DNA of 64,000 nt. Source: Finegoldia magna ATCC 53516 (GTDB taxonomy: Bacteria; Bacillota; Clostridia; Tissierellales; Peptoniphilaceae). A program made the position numbers and the translations under genes. The notes under the pieces are model-generated. The model had not been told where the DNA came from. It searched no databases and saw only the letters and a list, made by a program, of their open reading frames with translations. Each line of letters begins with the position of its first letter. The stretch's first letter is position 1. Location: assembly GCF_000159695.1 (NCBI RefSeq), contig NZ_CM000955.1, positions 1,466,524 through 1,530,523 of the forward strand, in the 5' to 3' direction. This document shows, one piece after another, positions 26,983 through 36,830 of this stretch.

Positions 26983-28059
26983 TTGAAGTTCATACATTCA
27001 GCTGATTTTCACTTAGGCATGAAATTTGAAAAATCTTCAATTCCTCAATCTTTGTCTAAAATTAGAAGACAAAGAATTTGGACATCTGTTGAAAAATTAA
27101 TCGAATATAGTATTGATGAAAATGTTGATTATATTTTTCTGTCTGGAGATTTGTATAATTTGGAAAATTTTAGCCTAAGTGATATGAATCGTTTAATTGA
27201 TCTATTTTCTAGAACAAATTCACAAATTTGCATTATAGGTGGAAATCACGATCCTATTTATAAAGATAATTTATGGGACATGGTAAATATTAGTGATAAT
27301 CTAAATATTTTCAAAAAGGATACTCTTGAAAAAATAGAATTTGATGACACTGATGTTTATGGGATAAGTTACAATAAAAATAACTACGATTTTATGAACA
27401 TTTTTGATGATTTAAAACTAGACAAGTTAAAAACTAATGTTTTAATGATTCATTCTGATTTATTAAATGATAACAATTGTTATATGTTTTTTGATCAAGA
27501 TAAAGTAAATAATTTGGGTTTTGATTATGTGGCTTTAGGTCATATACATAAACCGACTATTTTTAATGATAAATTTGTGTATCCAGGTTCTATTGAACCG
27601 TTGAGTTTTAAAGAAAAAGGGATGCATGGTGCTGTTATTGGAAGTATAGTTGATTACAGACTTGACATCGATTTTTTAGATTGTTCTGAATCAAACTTCA
27701 ATGAATTTGACTATAATATATCAGATAAATTTAGTTATTACGATTTGGTTGGTTCATTGTCTAAATGTTTAGTTGAAGATAAGACAAATTACATTAGAAT
27801 TAATTTAAAGGGACAATTAGAAGAAGGGTTTGATCTAGATATAGATTCTTTACAAGAAAGTTTAAAAAAATATTGCGAATATGTAGAAATAATTGACAAC
27901 ACAGAATCTAATATAAATTTGGATAAAATTTATGAATTTAACAGAAATAATGTGTTGGGTTATTTTATTGAGGAAACGAAAAACTTAGATCAAGAAGATC
28001 CAGTGGTTAAAAGAGCGATTAATTTAGGAATTAAGTCCTTAATGGAGAATAGTTTATGA
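26983..28059 (+). CDS. Mre11/SbcD-like DNA repair exonuclease (YhaO type)
   Basis: The 358-residue metallophosphoesterase has all the expected metal-binding blocks: HSADFHLGM (5-13), LSGDLYN, GGNHDP, MIHSDLL and GHIHKP. It is the nuclease half of an SbcCD/Rad50-Mre11-like pair; the ATPase half follows with a 4-bp overlap. The start is TTG with AGGA 6 bases upstream; no ATG is available near the conserved first strand KFIHSADFH. It is likely to process DNA ends or hairpins. Confidence 0.9.
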   Translation: MKFIHSADFHLGMKFEKSSIPQSLSKIRRQRIWTSVEKLIEYSIDENVDYIFLSGDLYNLENFSLSDMNRLIDLFSRTNSQICIIGGNHDPIYKDNLWDMVNISDNLNIFKKDTLEKIEFDDTDVYGISYNKNNYDFMNIFDDLKLDKLKTNVLMIHSDLLNDNNCYMFFDQDKVNNLGFDYVALGHIHKPTIFNDKFVYPGSIEPLSFKEKGMHGAVIGSIVDYRLDIDFLDCSESNFNEFDYNISDKFSYYDLVGSLSKCLVEDKTNYIRINLKGQLEEGFDLDIDSLQESLKKYCEYVEIIDNTESNINLDKIYEFNRNNVLGYFIEETKNLDQEDPVVKRAINLGIKSLMENSL

Positions 28060-30308
28060 AAATTATTAGATTAGATTTGATATCATTTGGCAGATTTAAT
28101 AATTACACAATTGAGTTTGGAGAAAAATTTAATCTAATTTACGGGTTAAATGAGTCAGGAAAGACCACTATATCCAAATTTATAGAAGGTGTATTTTATG
28201 GATTTGTTAAACCTTACCTAAAGAGAACTGTATTTACTGAAGACTACGAAAAATATCGCCCTTGGAATAGTGAAAACTATGAGGGCAGTATTTTAGTGGA
28301 AAAAGATAATAAGAGATATGTAATTTATCGTAATTTTAAAGAAAAATATTTTAATATTTTCAATGAGACTACTGGTAATAACGAAACTGATTTAGATGGT
28401 TTTAATCAAGATAATTTATCATTTCCTGGTGAATACTTTTTTAAAATGCCTTCAGATATCTTCAAATCAACTGTTTTTTCTAATTTAAAAGAATTAGATG
28501 CAGAAGCTAAGAATGTAAGTTCTATTGTTGATATGCTATTGAATTCATCAGATAGCAATAATGATTCTGTTTCATTTAAAAAAGCACTAGATAATCTGGA
28601 AAAGACGAAATCAAATATTGGGACTAAACAATCTAAAGCTAAACCGTTGGGGAGTTTATATCAAAAAAAGTTTGATTTAGAAGATGAAATCAAAAATATT
28701 AATAAAGAGAAAAAAGAATATGAAGATAGTTTAAATAAGTTAAATGAGTACAAGCTTAGACACGAGACTTTGCTTTTAAACAAAGAAAAATTAGTTAATT
28801 TGCACAAGAAGAACGATATAGAAAAAATAGAAGATGCAAAAAACTATAAAATGCAGATTTTAAAAGAAAAAGCAAGTTTATTAGACAGAGTATCAAAGAT
28901 TAAATACATCAATGACATTGACGAAGATGATGTAAATAGTTTGGAATATCAAAATAAATTATTAAACGACAATAGAATTACATTTAATGAGTTATCGAAG
29001 CAAAAGAAATTATTAAGTAAGGATTACTACCAATTAAAAGCAAAACTTAGTAATTATGAGACTATAAGAGATTATATTGATGAAATTAATAATTTAATTG
29101 AAAAATTAAATGGAATTTCTAAATTAAAAATAAAATTATCTATTATTGGAGTTATAGTTACATTAATTATTGCCGGGATGATTTATATGATGGGGTATAC
29201 AAAAGAAATAGTAATTGCTCCTGTATTATTTGTACTATATTATATTTTAGTTGTTATATCGAACAAATTTCAGAGATTATCATACAATCGTCAATTAAAT
29301 AAGATTGTGAAAAAGATTAATCAAATTACTAATATGAGTTATAAAAATTACAATGAAGTAATTAATGACTTTAGATATGACTCAAATATGGATAAAAGCA
29401 TTGATTATTTGGGCAAACTTGAGGGACAACTTCAAGATATTGATTCAAAATTGGATTCAATTATAAATGAAGATGAAAGTTCTAAGTCTAAGATTAACAA
29501 TATTTTATCTTCATCAAGAAATTTGAAGAACATAGATGTTGAAGATTATAGAAGAAAAAAAATAGAGTATAACCAATTGATGGATAGAATTTCTGATAAA
29601 GATGATCAACTTCAAAAGATATCATCTGAATATGATTTTAGTATTTTATTAGAAAATATTAATTCAGATTCAATAAAACTTGAGGATAATGATATAAAAG
29701 ATATCAACTTACTTAATAAAGAAATTGATGAATCTATTGAAGAAAATGCGAAATTATTTGAAAGGACTAAAATACTTGAAAAATCTGTAAATCTTCTATT
29801 GGAAAAAGAAGAAAGATTAGCAGATATCAATGAGAATATTCAAAAGTATGAAAATGAAATTACATCTATAGAATTAGCTATGGATTTGATCAATAAAAGT
29901 ATAAATAAATTACACAAAAATTTTATCCCTAGAATTAACAAGAAAGTTTCAGAAATGATGGCTTATTCAACTAAAGATAAGGACAAATTTAGGGTTGATG
30001 AAAATTTAGATGTCAGTATTTATGATGGAGTAAAATTTTATGAACAAAAACATTTAAGTTCTGGAACATTTGACTTGCTTTCTGTTTTTATTAGAATAAG
30101 TGTTCTTGAAGAATTAATGGGTCTTGATTATTTGATGATACTAGATGATTGTTTTGTCCAATTAGATGATGTAAGATATAAGAAATGTCTAGATTTGTTA
30201 TTTAAAATTTCAAATAATAATCAAATAATACTTTTTTCTTGCCAAAACAGAGATGAGCAATTGTTAAATGAACTAGACATAATATATAAGAAAATTGAGT
30301 TAAAGTAA
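28056..30308 (+). CDS. Rad50/SbcC-like ATPase with central membrane hairpin (YhaN type)
   Basis: The 750-residue protein starts with an ABC-type ATP-binding half (LNESGKTTISKF, Walker A about 31-38) and ends with the other half (signature-like HLSSGTFDLLS, Walker B LMILDDCFVQLDD). Between them are two coiled-coil arms. At the apex, where Rad50 has a CxxC zinc hook, lie two hydrophobic segments (about 361-379 and 386-402), so the arms are probably anchored in the membrane. The start overlaps the YhaO-like gene by ATGA. The pair is expected to act together on DNA near the membrane. Confidence 0.88.
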   Translation: MKIIRLDLISFGRFNNYTIEFGEKFNLIYGLNESGKTTISKFIEGVFYGFVKPYLKRTVFTEDYEKYRPWNSENYEGSILVEKDNKRYVIYRNFKEKYFNIFNETTGNNETDLDGFNQDNLSFPGEYFFKMPSDIFKSTVFSNLKELDAEAKNVSSIVDMLLNSSDSNNDSVSFKKALDNLEKTKSNIGTKQSKAKPLGSLYQKKFDLEDEIKNINKEKKEYEDSLNKLNEYKLRHETLLLNKEKLVNLHKKNDIEKIEDAKNYKMQILKEKASLLDRVSKIKYINDIDEDDVNSLEYQNKLLNDNRITFNELSKQKKLLSKDYYQLKAKLSNYETIRDYIDEINNLIEKLNGISKLKIKLSIIGVIVTLIIAGMIYMMGYTKEIVIAPVLFVLYYILVVISNKFQRLSYNRQLNKIVKKINQITNMSYKNYNEVINDFRYDSNMDKSIDYLGKLEGQLQDIDSKLDSIINEDESSKSKINNILSSSRNLKNIDVEDYRRKKIEYNQLMDRISDKDDQLQKISSEYDFSILLENINSDSIKLEDNDIKDINLLNKEIDESIEENAKLFERTKILEKSVNLLLEKEERLADINENIQKYENEITSIELAMDLINKSINKLHKNFIPRINKKVSEMMAYSTKDKDKFRVDENLDVSIYDGVKFYEQKHLSSGTFDLLSVFIRISVLEELMGLDYLMILDDCFVQLDDVRYKKCLDLLFKISNNNQIILFSCQNRDEQLLNELDIIYKKIELK

Positions 30309-30310
30309 TT

Positions 30311-30991
30311 ATGATATATGCGATAGGTGATTTACATCTGGATTATACAAAAGAAAAATCGATGGATGTGTTCGGTGATAATTGGGATAATTATGAAGAA
30401 AAGATATTTCATAATCTAGAAAAATTAGATGATGAAGATATTATACTTATACCAGGAGATATTTCCTGGGCAATGCAACTAGATGATGCTTTTGTAGATT
30501 TGAAAAGAATCGATAAGAGTCCAGGTAGAAAGATTCTAACTAGAGGTAACCATGATTATTGGTGGTCTGGAATAAGTAAACTAAGAAAATTAGAATTAGA
30601 ATCTATTAATTTTATTCAAAATGATTCACTAGATTTAGGAGATATCAATATATGTGGATCACGTGGGTGGCTTGATCCAACTAGCAAAGAAGCTACAGAG
30701 AAAGATGTAAAAATTTTTCAAAGAGAAATTTTAAGAGTTAATATGAGTTTGGAAAGCGTCCGAAATAACAATGATATTATTATGATGCTTCATTATCCAC
30801 CTTTTGATATTAATAAACAACCTAATGAGATATTTAATTGTTTAAAAAATTATAATGTTACACATTTAATATATGGACATTTACATGGATATGGACATCT
30901 AAATGTAGTAGAAGGAATAATAGATGGAATAAATGTACATTGTGTGTCTTCGGATTATATAGATTTTAAAGTTAAGAAAATTAGGGAATAA
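30311..30991 (+). CDS. Calcineurin-like metallophosphoesterase
   Basis: The 226-residue protein contains the metal-binding motifs IGDLHLD (5-11), IPGDISWAM, TRGNHDYWW, MLHYPPF and YGHLHGYGH. It starts 2 bp after the YhaN-like gene with no gap for a promoter. Its substrate is unknown; related stand-alone phosphoesterases (YkuE-like) hydrolyse phosphodiesters or nucleotides. A separate role from the preceding YhaO-like nuclease is likely, since it lacks that family's C-terminal extension. Confidence 0.88.
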   Translation: MIYAIGDLHLDYTKEKSMDVFGDNWDNYEEKIFHNLEKLDDEDIILIPGDISWAMQLDDAFVDLKRIDKSPGRKILTRGNHDYWWSGISKLRKLELESINFIQNDSLDLGDINICGSRGWLDPTSKEATEKDVKIFQREILRVNMSLESVRNNNDIIMMLHYPPFDINKQPNEIFNCLKNYNVTHLIYGHLHGYGHLNVVEGIIDGINVHCVSSDYIDFKVKKIRE

Positions 30992-30992
30992 T

Positions 30993-31535
30993 ATGGAAAA
31001 AGAATTAGAATGTAAGGTATTTACAGATGATTTTAATGGTTTGATGGATAAAGCTATTGAAATGGGAGCTAAAATGATTGCTCATGAAATTCAAGAAAAT
31101 ATTTTAATTGAATCTAATAATTTTGATTTAATTAATAGTAGTGATTATCTTAGAATAAGAATTTCAAAGGATATTTTTAATAATGAAAACAAGAAATTTC
31201 TTACTTACAAGAAGAGAGTTAATGATACAAATGTGAGACATTATAATGAATATACTATAGAGTTTGATAGCGAAGAAAATTTGAAACAAATATTAAAATT
31301 TGTTAAATTAGATAAGCAATCTTCATCTAAGAAAGAAAGAAAATCTTTTGAGTTTATGGATGCAAGACTAGATTTTGATTCCTGGGATAAAGATTTTTAT
31401 CCATATCCATATTTGGAAATCGAAGTTAAGAATGAAGAACATTTAAATGATATAATGAATAAATTAGGAATAAATGAAGATCAAATTTCAACTGAGTCTA
31501 TAAGTGAACTAAGATCTAAATTACAAGAAAGTTAA
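30993..31535 (+). CDS. CYTH domain (triphosphate tunnel) protein
   Basis: CYTH proteins bind long phosphates in a beta-barrel tunnel and include tripolyphosphatases, thiamine triphosphatases and class IV adenylyl cyclases. The 180-residue product carries the defining ExExK motif ELECK at residues 4-8, basic strands YLRIRIS and FLTYKKRV, and acidic EYTIEF and YLEIEV. I cannot tell which activity it has. It is embedded in the DNA-repair run and starts one base after the phosphoesterase stop. Confidence 0.85.
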   Translation: MEKELECKVFTDDFNGLMDKAIEMGAKMIAHEIQENILIESNNFDLINSSDYLRIRISKDIFNNENKKFLTYKKRVNDTNVRHYNEYTIEFDSEENLKQILKFVKLDKQSSSKKERKSFEFMDARLDFDSWDKDFYPYPYLEIEVKNEEHLNDIMNKLGINEDQISTESISELRSKLQES

Positions 31536-31554
31536 CAGAAAGGATCGACTTTTA

Positions 31555-33621
31555 ATGGCAAATAAAAAGCTAGTGGTAGTAGAATCTCCAACTAAAGCAA
31601 AAACGATTCAAAAAATGTTAGGGTCAGGATATAAAGTTGTAGCCACAATAGGTCATTTAAGAGATTTACCGAAAAGCAAATTAGGAATTGATATAGACAA
31701 TGATTTTGAACCACAATATATCAATGTTCGTGGTAAAGCTAATGTTATTAATGCTTTAAAAAAAGATTATAAGAATTCTCAAAAAATATTCTTGGCAACC
31801 GACCCTGATAGGGAAGGAGAAGCTATTTCTTGGCATTTGTGCTATTTGTTAGGTATAAATCCAAAGGAAGAAAATAGAGTAAAATTCCAAGAGATAACTA
31901 AAGACTCTGTAAAAGAGGCAATAAAAAAACCTGAAGCTATTGATTTAAAATTGGTAGATGCCCAACAAGCAAGAAGGGTTTTAGATCGTATAGTAGGTTA
32001 TAGCATTTCTCCGTTATTATGGAAGAAAGTTAAATCTGGACTAAGTGCTGGTAGAGTACAGTCTGTAGCCTTAAGATTAATTTGTGAAAGAGAAAAAGAG
32101 ATAAGAGAGTTTGAACCAGAAGAATACTGGTCTATTCATGCAAATTTATCCAAAGAAAAATTGGAATTTGATTCTGAGCTATATTATTCAAAAAACGATA
32201 AATCTAATAAAATCAATATAAAAAACAAGGATGAAGCGGATAAAATTTTAAATGATTTGTCAGATAATTTTGTTGTAGATTCTATAAAACAACAAAAAAA
32301 ATCTAGGAAACCTTATGCTCCTTTTACTACTTCTACACTTCAACAAGAATCCTATAAAAAGTTGTATTTTCAAACTTCTAAAACTATGAGAATAGCTCAA
32401 CAGTTGTATGAAGGAATTAGTTTGGGTAGCGAAGGTTCAGTAGGTTTGATTACTTATATGAGAACAGATTCAACAAGAATTTCTCATGTTTGCGTGAGTG
32501 ATTGCCTAGATATTATTAATGATCTCTATGGAAAACAATATGCCACAAAAGGATACGATTATTCTAAAAAGAAAAAAGGATCACAAGATGCTCACGAAGG
32601 TATTAGGCCGTCATCAGTAAAAAGAAGACCGAATGAAATTAAAAAATATTTGACAGATGATCAATACAAATTATATAAATTGATTTGGGAAAGAACTGTT
32701 GCTAGTCAGATGAAAGATGCAAGATATTTATCTACATCAATAGATTTTGATAACAATGGTTATACTTTTAGATCTAATGGTAACGTGGTGATTTTTGATG
32801 GTTTTACAAGAGTATATTCTTTAAATACTAAAGATAGCGAATTGCCTGAATTAAAGGAAAAAGAATCTATAACTTCAAAAGAAATAGAATCTAAACAACA
32901 TTTTACTAAACCAAAATCTAGATACACAGAAGCAAGCCTTGTAAAAACACTTGAAGAAGATGGCATTGGTAGGCCAAGCACTTATGCATCGATTATAAGC
33001 AGTATTTTGTCTAGAAATTATGTTGAATTAAAAGAGAAAAAATTTTATACAACAGAAATCGGAGAAAAAGTTTGTGAATTTGTAGTTAAATATTTTGATT
33101 CAATTATTAATGAAAAATTCACTGCTGAAATGGAGAATGAATTAGATAATATTGCTGAAAACGACGTTGAATGGAAAAAAGTAATTAGAGATTTTTATGA
33201 TGGATTTAATGAAGATTTAATCAATGCAAAAAATGCACAAGATAAATTTAAAGTTAAAGACGAACCAATTGGACGTAAATGCCCTGAATGTGGCAATGAT
33301 TTGGTAATAAAACACGGAAGAAATGGAAAGTTTATTGGCTGCAGTGCTTTTCCTGATTGCAAATATACTGAAACTATTGTAAAAGATACTAAAGTAAAAT
33401 GCCCAAAATGTGGTCACAGAATAATAGAAAAAGTTTCTAAAAGAGGTAAAGTTTTTTATGGATGTGAAAATTATCCAAATTGCGACTTCGCTTTATGGGA
33501 TAAGCCTACAGGTGAGAAATGTCCTGGATGTGGTAGTTTACTAGTTCATAGAAAAAATAGGCATGGAGAATCCATTCTTTGTTCTAATGAAAAATGTGAT
33601 TATAAAAAGCTTGAAAAATAA
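31555..33621 (+). CDS. topA: DNA topoisomerase I
   Basis: Relaxes negative supercoils by a type IA mechanism. The 688-residue protein has the Toprim domain (KLVVVESPTKAKTIQKML, DPDREGEA), the catalytic tyrosine in GLITYMRTDSTR, the EGIGRPSTYA motif, and three C-terminal four-Cys zinc ribbons (CPECG, CPKCG and CPGCG starts, residues 575-685). AAAGGA precedes the ATG. The promoter for rpsB lies inside its last codons. Confidence 0.97.
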   Translation: MANKKLVVVESPTKAKTIQKMLGSGYKVVATIGHLRDLPKSKLGIDIDNDFEPQYINVRGKANVINALKKDYKNSQKIFLATDPDREGEAISWHLCYLLGINPKEENRVKFQEITKDSVKEAIKKPEAIDLKLVDAQQARRVLDRIVGYSISPLLWKKVKSGLSAGRVQSVALRLICEREKEIREFEPEEYWSIHANLSKEKLEFDSELYYSKNDKSNKINIKNKDEADKILNDLSDNFVVDSIKQQKKSRKPYAPFTTSTLQQESYKKLYFQTSKTMRIAQQLYEGISLGSEGSVGLITYMRTDSTRISHVCVSDCLDIINDLYGKQYATKGYDYSKKKKGSQDAHEGIRPSSVKRRPNEIKKYLTDDQYKLYKLIWERTVASQMKDARYLSTSIDFDNNGYTFRSNGNVVIFDGFTRVYSLNTKDSELPELKEKESITSKEIESKQHFTKPKSRYTEASLVKTLEEDGIGRPSTYASIISSILSRNYVELKEKKFYTTEIGEKVCEFVVKYFDSIINEKFTAEMENELDNIAENDVEWKKVIRDFYDGFNEDLINAKNAQDKFKVKDEPIGRKCPECGNDLVIKHGRNGKFIGCSAFPDCKYTETIVKDTKVKCPKCGHRIIEKVSKRGKVFYGCENYPNCDFALWDKPTGEKCPGCGSLLVHRKNRHGESILCSNEKCDYKKLEK

Positions 33622-33639
33622 AAACATTTATGATATACT
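33611..33639 (+). promoter_or_regulatory. Promoter of rpsB
   Basis: TTGAAA (33611-33616), 17-bp spacer, TATACT (33634-33639) preceded by TGA (extended -10). The -35 lies in the last codons of topA. Confidence 0.85.
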
Positions 33640-33655
33640 TTGAAAGTAAAACACA

Positions 33656-33711
33656 CAGTCGATGATACAGATGCAGTTGCTTAATTGTCGCATTTGTAGA
33701 TGAGTCGTCTG
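33656..33711 (+). ncRNA. Structured 5' leader of rpsB
   Basis: Two nested helices are visible: CAGTCGA (33656-33662) with TCGTCTG (33705-33711), one T-T mismatch, and ACAGATGC (33667-33674) with GCATTTGT (33690-33697), separated by an internal loop. The element ends at the first of two GGAGG sequences before the rpsB start. Such placement suggests S2 autoregulation, which is known for rpsB leaders in other bacteria; I cannot assign it to a named family. Confidence 0.55.
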
Positions 33712-33735
33712 GAGGAAAAAAACGGAGGTAAAAAA

Positions 33736-34548
33736 ATGTCAGTAGTATCAATGAAATCATTGTTAGAAGCTGGGGTTCACTTTGGACATCAAACAAGAAG
33801 ATGGAACCCAAAAATGTCAAAATTTATTTTTACAGAAAGAAATGGAATCTATATTATAGATCTTCAAAAAACTGTAAAACAAATTGATGATGCTTACAAT
33901 TATGTAAGAGACATCGTTGCAGATGGTGGAGAAGTTCTTTTCGTAGGAACAAAAAAACAAGCTCAAGAAGCAATTGAAACAGAAGCTAAAAGATGTGGAC
34001 AACATTATGTAAGCCAAAGATGGTTAGGTGGTATGTTAACAAACTACAAAACTATCAAAACAAGAATTAATAGACTTCACCAATTATATGAAATGGAAGA
34101 AGATGGAACTTTCGATCTTTTACCTAAAAAAGAAGTTAGCCAATTAGAAAGAGAAAGAGAAAAACTAGAAAAAAACCTTGGTGGTATTAGAAAAATGACA
34201 AAAATGCCAAGTGTACTTTTTGTAGTTGATCCTAAAAAAGAATACATTGCTGTTCACGAAGCAAAAATATTAGGAATACCAGTTGTAGGTATCGTAGATA
34301 CTAACTGTGATCCAGACGAATTGGATATTGCTATTCCTGGTAACGATGATGCAATTAGAGCAGTTAAGCTTTTAACTTCTACAATTGCTGATGCTGTTAT
34401 TGAAGCAAATCAAGGTCGTGAAGATTCAGAAGAAGTTTATTCTGAAACTGAAAATGATACAGAAGAATTTGAAAATGAAGAATCAGTATCAGAAGAAGAT
34501 TTAAAAGAATTTGTTGAAAATTCTGAAGAACAATCAGACGAAGAATAA
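33736..34548 (+). CDS. rpsB: 30S ribosomal protein uS2
   Basis: The 270-residue protein starts [20 protein letters not shown] and contains [13 protein letters not shown] and [20 protein letters not shown], as expected for S2. It ends in an acidic tail of about 45 residues rich in Glu and Asp, longer than in E. coli or Bacillus. The start at 33736 is fixed by GGAGGT at 33724-33729; the longer frame from 33700 runs through the leader and is rejected. tsf follows. Confidence 0.97.
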   Translation: MSVVSMKSLLEAGVHFGHQTRRWNPKMSKFIFTERNGIYIIDLQKTVKQIDDAYNYVRDIVADGGEVLFVGTKKQAQEAIETEAKRCGQHYVSQRWLGGMLTNYKTIKTRINRLHQLYEMEEDGTFDLLPKKEVSQLEREREKLEKNLGGIRKMTKMPSVLFVVDPKKEYIAVHEAKILGIPVVGIVDTNCDPDELDIAIPGNDDAIRAVKLLTSTIADAVIEANQGREDSEEVYSETENDTEEFENEESVSEEDLKEFVENSEEQSDEE

Positions 34549-34556
34549 TAAAAAAT

Positions 34557-34606
34557 AAGCGACGGTTAAACTGAAAATTGAATAATTGTTTGACAGTCGC
34601 TTTTTA
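34557..34606 (+). terminator. Intercistronic terminator/attenuator between rpsB and tsf
   Basis: AAGCGAC-G-GTTAAAC (34557-34571) pairs with GTTTGAC-A-GTCGCTT (34588-34602), one G-A mismatch and one wobble, then TTTTTAATTT. No promoter is evident before tsf, so partial read-through probably sets the tsf level, as described for the E. coli rpsB-tsf operon. Confidence 0.8.
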
Positions 34607-34626
34607 ATTTAATTGGAGGTAATAAA

Positions 34627-35301
34627 ATGGCACAAATTACTGCTAGTATGGTAAAAGAATTAAGAGAAAAAACTGGCGCAGGAATGATGGACTGTAAGAA
34701 AGTCCTATCTGAAGCAGACGGAAATATTGAAAAAGCAATGGATCTTTTGAGAGAAAAAGGACTTGCTGGAGCAGAAAAAAAAGCTGGAAGATTGGCATCT
34801 GAAGGTATTGTTGAAACTTATATTCACGGTGGAAAAATTGCTGCTATTGTTGAAATCAATAGTGAAACAGATTTCGTTGCAAAAAATGAAGAATTCAAAA
34901 ATTTCGCAAAAGATATAGCAATGCAAGTTGTAGCATCAAATCCTAAATATGTAAGTCGTGATGAAGTACCAGCTGAAGAAGTAGATAAAGAAAAAGAAGT
35001 ATTAGTTCATCAAGCTATGAACGAAAACGATGGAAAAAATATTCCTGAAGACAAAGCAAAAATGATTGCTGAAAAGAAAGTTGAAGGAAGAATTAACAAA
35101 TTCTACTCACAAATTTGTCTATTAGAACAACCATTCATTAAAGATCCTAACAAATCTGTAGAAGAATTATTAACAGATTTAATTGCAAAAATAGGTGAAA
35201 ACATTAAAATTCGTAGATTTGCTAGATTTGAAGTTGGCGAAGGTTTAGAAAAGAAAAACGAAGATTTTGCTGAAGAAGTAAAAAAACAAATGGGTCAATA
35301 A
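34627..35301 (+). CDS. tsf: Elongation factor Ts
   Basis: EF-Ts exchanges GDP for GTP on EF-Tu. The 224-residue protein has the N-terminal UBA-like KELREKTGAGMMDCKKVL, the catalytic TDFVAKN (about residue 80) and the C-terminal IRRFARFEVGEGLEKK. It is shorter than the Bacillus protein (about 293 residues) and closer to the thermophile length, with a reduced second core subdomain. GGAGGT precedes the ATG. Confidence 0.96.
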   Translation: MAQITASMVKELREKTGAGMMDCKKVLSEADGNIEKAMDLLREKGLAGAEKKAGRLASEGIVETYIHGGKIAAIVEINSETDFVAKNEEFKNFAKDIAMQVVASNPKYVSRDEVPAEEVDKEKEVLVHQAMNENDGKNIPEDKAKMIAEKKVEGRINKFYSQICLLEQPFIKDPNKSVEELLTDLIAKIGENIKIRRFARFEVGEGLEKKNEDFAEEVKKQMGQ

Positions 35302-35309
35302 AAATTATT

Positions 35310-35340
35310 GCTGCAATTTCATATTGCAGCTTTTTTTATT
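35310..35340 (+). terminator. Terminator after tsf
   Basis: GCTGCAAT (35310-35317) and ATTGCAGC (35323-35330) form an 8-bp stem with a 5-base loop and a TTTTTTTATTTT tail. Confidence 0.9.
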
Positions 35341-35355
35341 TTACATAATATCATA

Positions 35356-35384
35356 TTGATTTTAAAATGCTAATTTGGTATGAT
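35356..35384 (+). promoter_or_regulatory. Promoter of pyrH-frr
   Basis: TTGATT (35356-35361), 17-bp spacer, extended -10 TGG-TATGAT (TATGAT at 35379-35384). Confidence 0.7.
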
Positions 35385-35422
35385 TAATTAAAGAAAACCT
35401 TATTATTAATTAGGAGGAAATT

Positions 35423-36142
35423 TTGAGTTTAAAATATAAAAGAGTTCTACTAAAATTAAGTGGTGAAGCTTTAAGTGGAGACCAAGGACACGGATTAGAT
35501 GATGATATTATAGAAAATATTTGCGATTCTATAAAAGCTGTCTACGAAGAGGGATTAGAAATTGCTATTGTTGTAGGTGGTGGAAATTTCTGGAGAGGAA
35601 GATCATCTAAAATTGATAGAGCTACATCAGACTCAATGGGCATGTTAGGAACTACTATAAATGCTTTAAGATTGCAGGCATCATTGGAAGCAAAAGGTAT
35701 CCAAACAAGAGTACAAACAGCAATAGATATGAAACAAGTTGCAGAACCTTATATTAGAAGAAGGGCAATAAGACATATTGAAAAAGGTAGGATTGTAATC
35801 TTTGCTGCAGGAACAGGATTACCATATTTTTCTACAGATACAACAGCTGCATTAAGGGCAGTGGAAATTAACGCTGATGTTATTTTAGCAGGTAAAAGAG
35901 GGACAGATGGTATATACGATTCTGATCCTAATAAAAACAAAGATGCAATTAAATACGATAAACTTACTTATATTGATATTTTGAACAAAGGCTTAGGCAT
36001 AATGGATGCAACAGCGACATCACTTTGCATGGAAAACAATATGGGATTAGTTGTATTTGGTATTGATGATCCTAAAAATATAATTAGAGTTTCTCATGGA
36101 GAAAATATTGGAACAATTGTTGAGGGGGATAAAAATGAGTAA
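35423..36142 (+). CDS. pyrH: UMP kinase
   Basis: Phosphorylates UMP to UDP as a hexamer regulated by GTP and UTP. The 239-residue amino-acid-kinase-fold protein shows [42 protein letters not shown] and [17 protein letters not shown]. The start codon is TTG at 35423, supported by AGGAGGAAA just upstream and by the homologous N-terminus; no ATG is available. Its stop overlaps the frr start by 8 bp, the conserved pyrH-frr pairing. Confidence 0.96.
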   Translation: MSLKYKRVLLKLSGEALSGDQGHGLDDDIIENICDSIKAVYEEGLEIAIVVGGGNFWRGRSSKIDRATSDSMGMLGTTINALRLQASLEAKGIQTRVQTAIDMKQVAEPYIRRRAIRHIEKGRIVIFAAGTGLPYFSTDTTAALRAVEINADVILAGKRGTDGIYDSDPNKNKDAIKYDKLTYIDILNKGLGIMDATATSLCMENNMGLVVFGIDDPKNIIRVSHGENIGTIVEGDKNE

Positions 36143-36692
36143 ACAAATTTTAAAAGATATGGAAGCAAAAGCTGATAAAACATTACATGCATTAAGGGAA
36201 GAATTAAAAACGGTAAGAGCTGGTCGTGCAAATCCTAGCATATTGGATAATATTATGGTAGATTATTATGGTACTTCAACACCTTTAAAACAAGTTGCTA
36301 CTATTTCTGCTCCAGAAGCAAGATTGCTTACAATTCAACCATGGGATAAATCAATCATGAAAGAAATTGAAAAGCAAATTCAAGCATCTAATTTGGGAAT
36401 TACTCCTTCAAATGATGGAAGTATTATCAGATTACCATTTCCACAATTAACTGAAGATAGAAGAAAAGAATTGACAAAAGTTGTTAAAGAATATGGCGAA
36501 AAATCTAAAGTAACTATAAGATCTATCAGAAGAGATTTTGTTGACGATGCAAAAAAAATGGAAAAAAATGCTGAAATATCTGAAGATGAATTACATGTTT
36601 TATTAGATGATATACAATCTTTAACAGATAAATTGACAAAAGAAATTGACAATATTGTTACTGATAAAGAAACAGAACTAATGGAAATCTAA
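36135..36692 (+). CDS. frr: Ribosome recycling factor
   Basis: RRF splits the post-termination ribosome with EF-G. The 185-residue helical protein contains [15 protein letters not shown] [49 protein letters not shown] and [13 protein letters not shown]. The start at 36135 follows GAGGGGGA; the longer frame from 36096 lies inside pyrH and is rejected. In many Firmicutes uppS follows directly; here uppS is about 14.7 kb downstream. Confidence 0.97.
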   Translation: MSKQILKDMEAKADKTLHALREELKTVRAGRANPSILDNIMVDYYGTSTPLKQVATISAPEARLLTIQPWDKSIMKEIEKQIQASNLGITPSNDGSIIRLPFPQLTEDRRKELTKVVKEYGEKSKVTIRSIRRDFVDDAKKMEKNAEISEDELHVLLDDIQSLTDKLTKEIDNIVTDKETELMEI

Positions 36693-36711
36693 AAAGTTAA
36701 TATTTGATCTA

Positions 36712-36746
36712 AAATCTATTCATCATGATATGAATAGATTTTTTTC
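36712..36746 (+). terminator. Terminator after frr
   Basis: A 12-bp stem AAATCTATTCAT/ATGAATAGATTT (36712-36723 with 36730-36741), loop CATGAT, T-run. Confidence 0.9.
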
Positions 36747-36830
36747 TTGTAATAAACTGGTTTATTATATCTTATATAAAAGTAGAAGAAAATAGAAATT
36801 ATGACAAAAATGTTACAATTATTACTTTTT

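Noticed and set aside
33700..33735. N-terminal extension of rpsB
   Set aside because: It runs through the structured leader and the ribosome-binding site; the S2 sequence starts at 33736.
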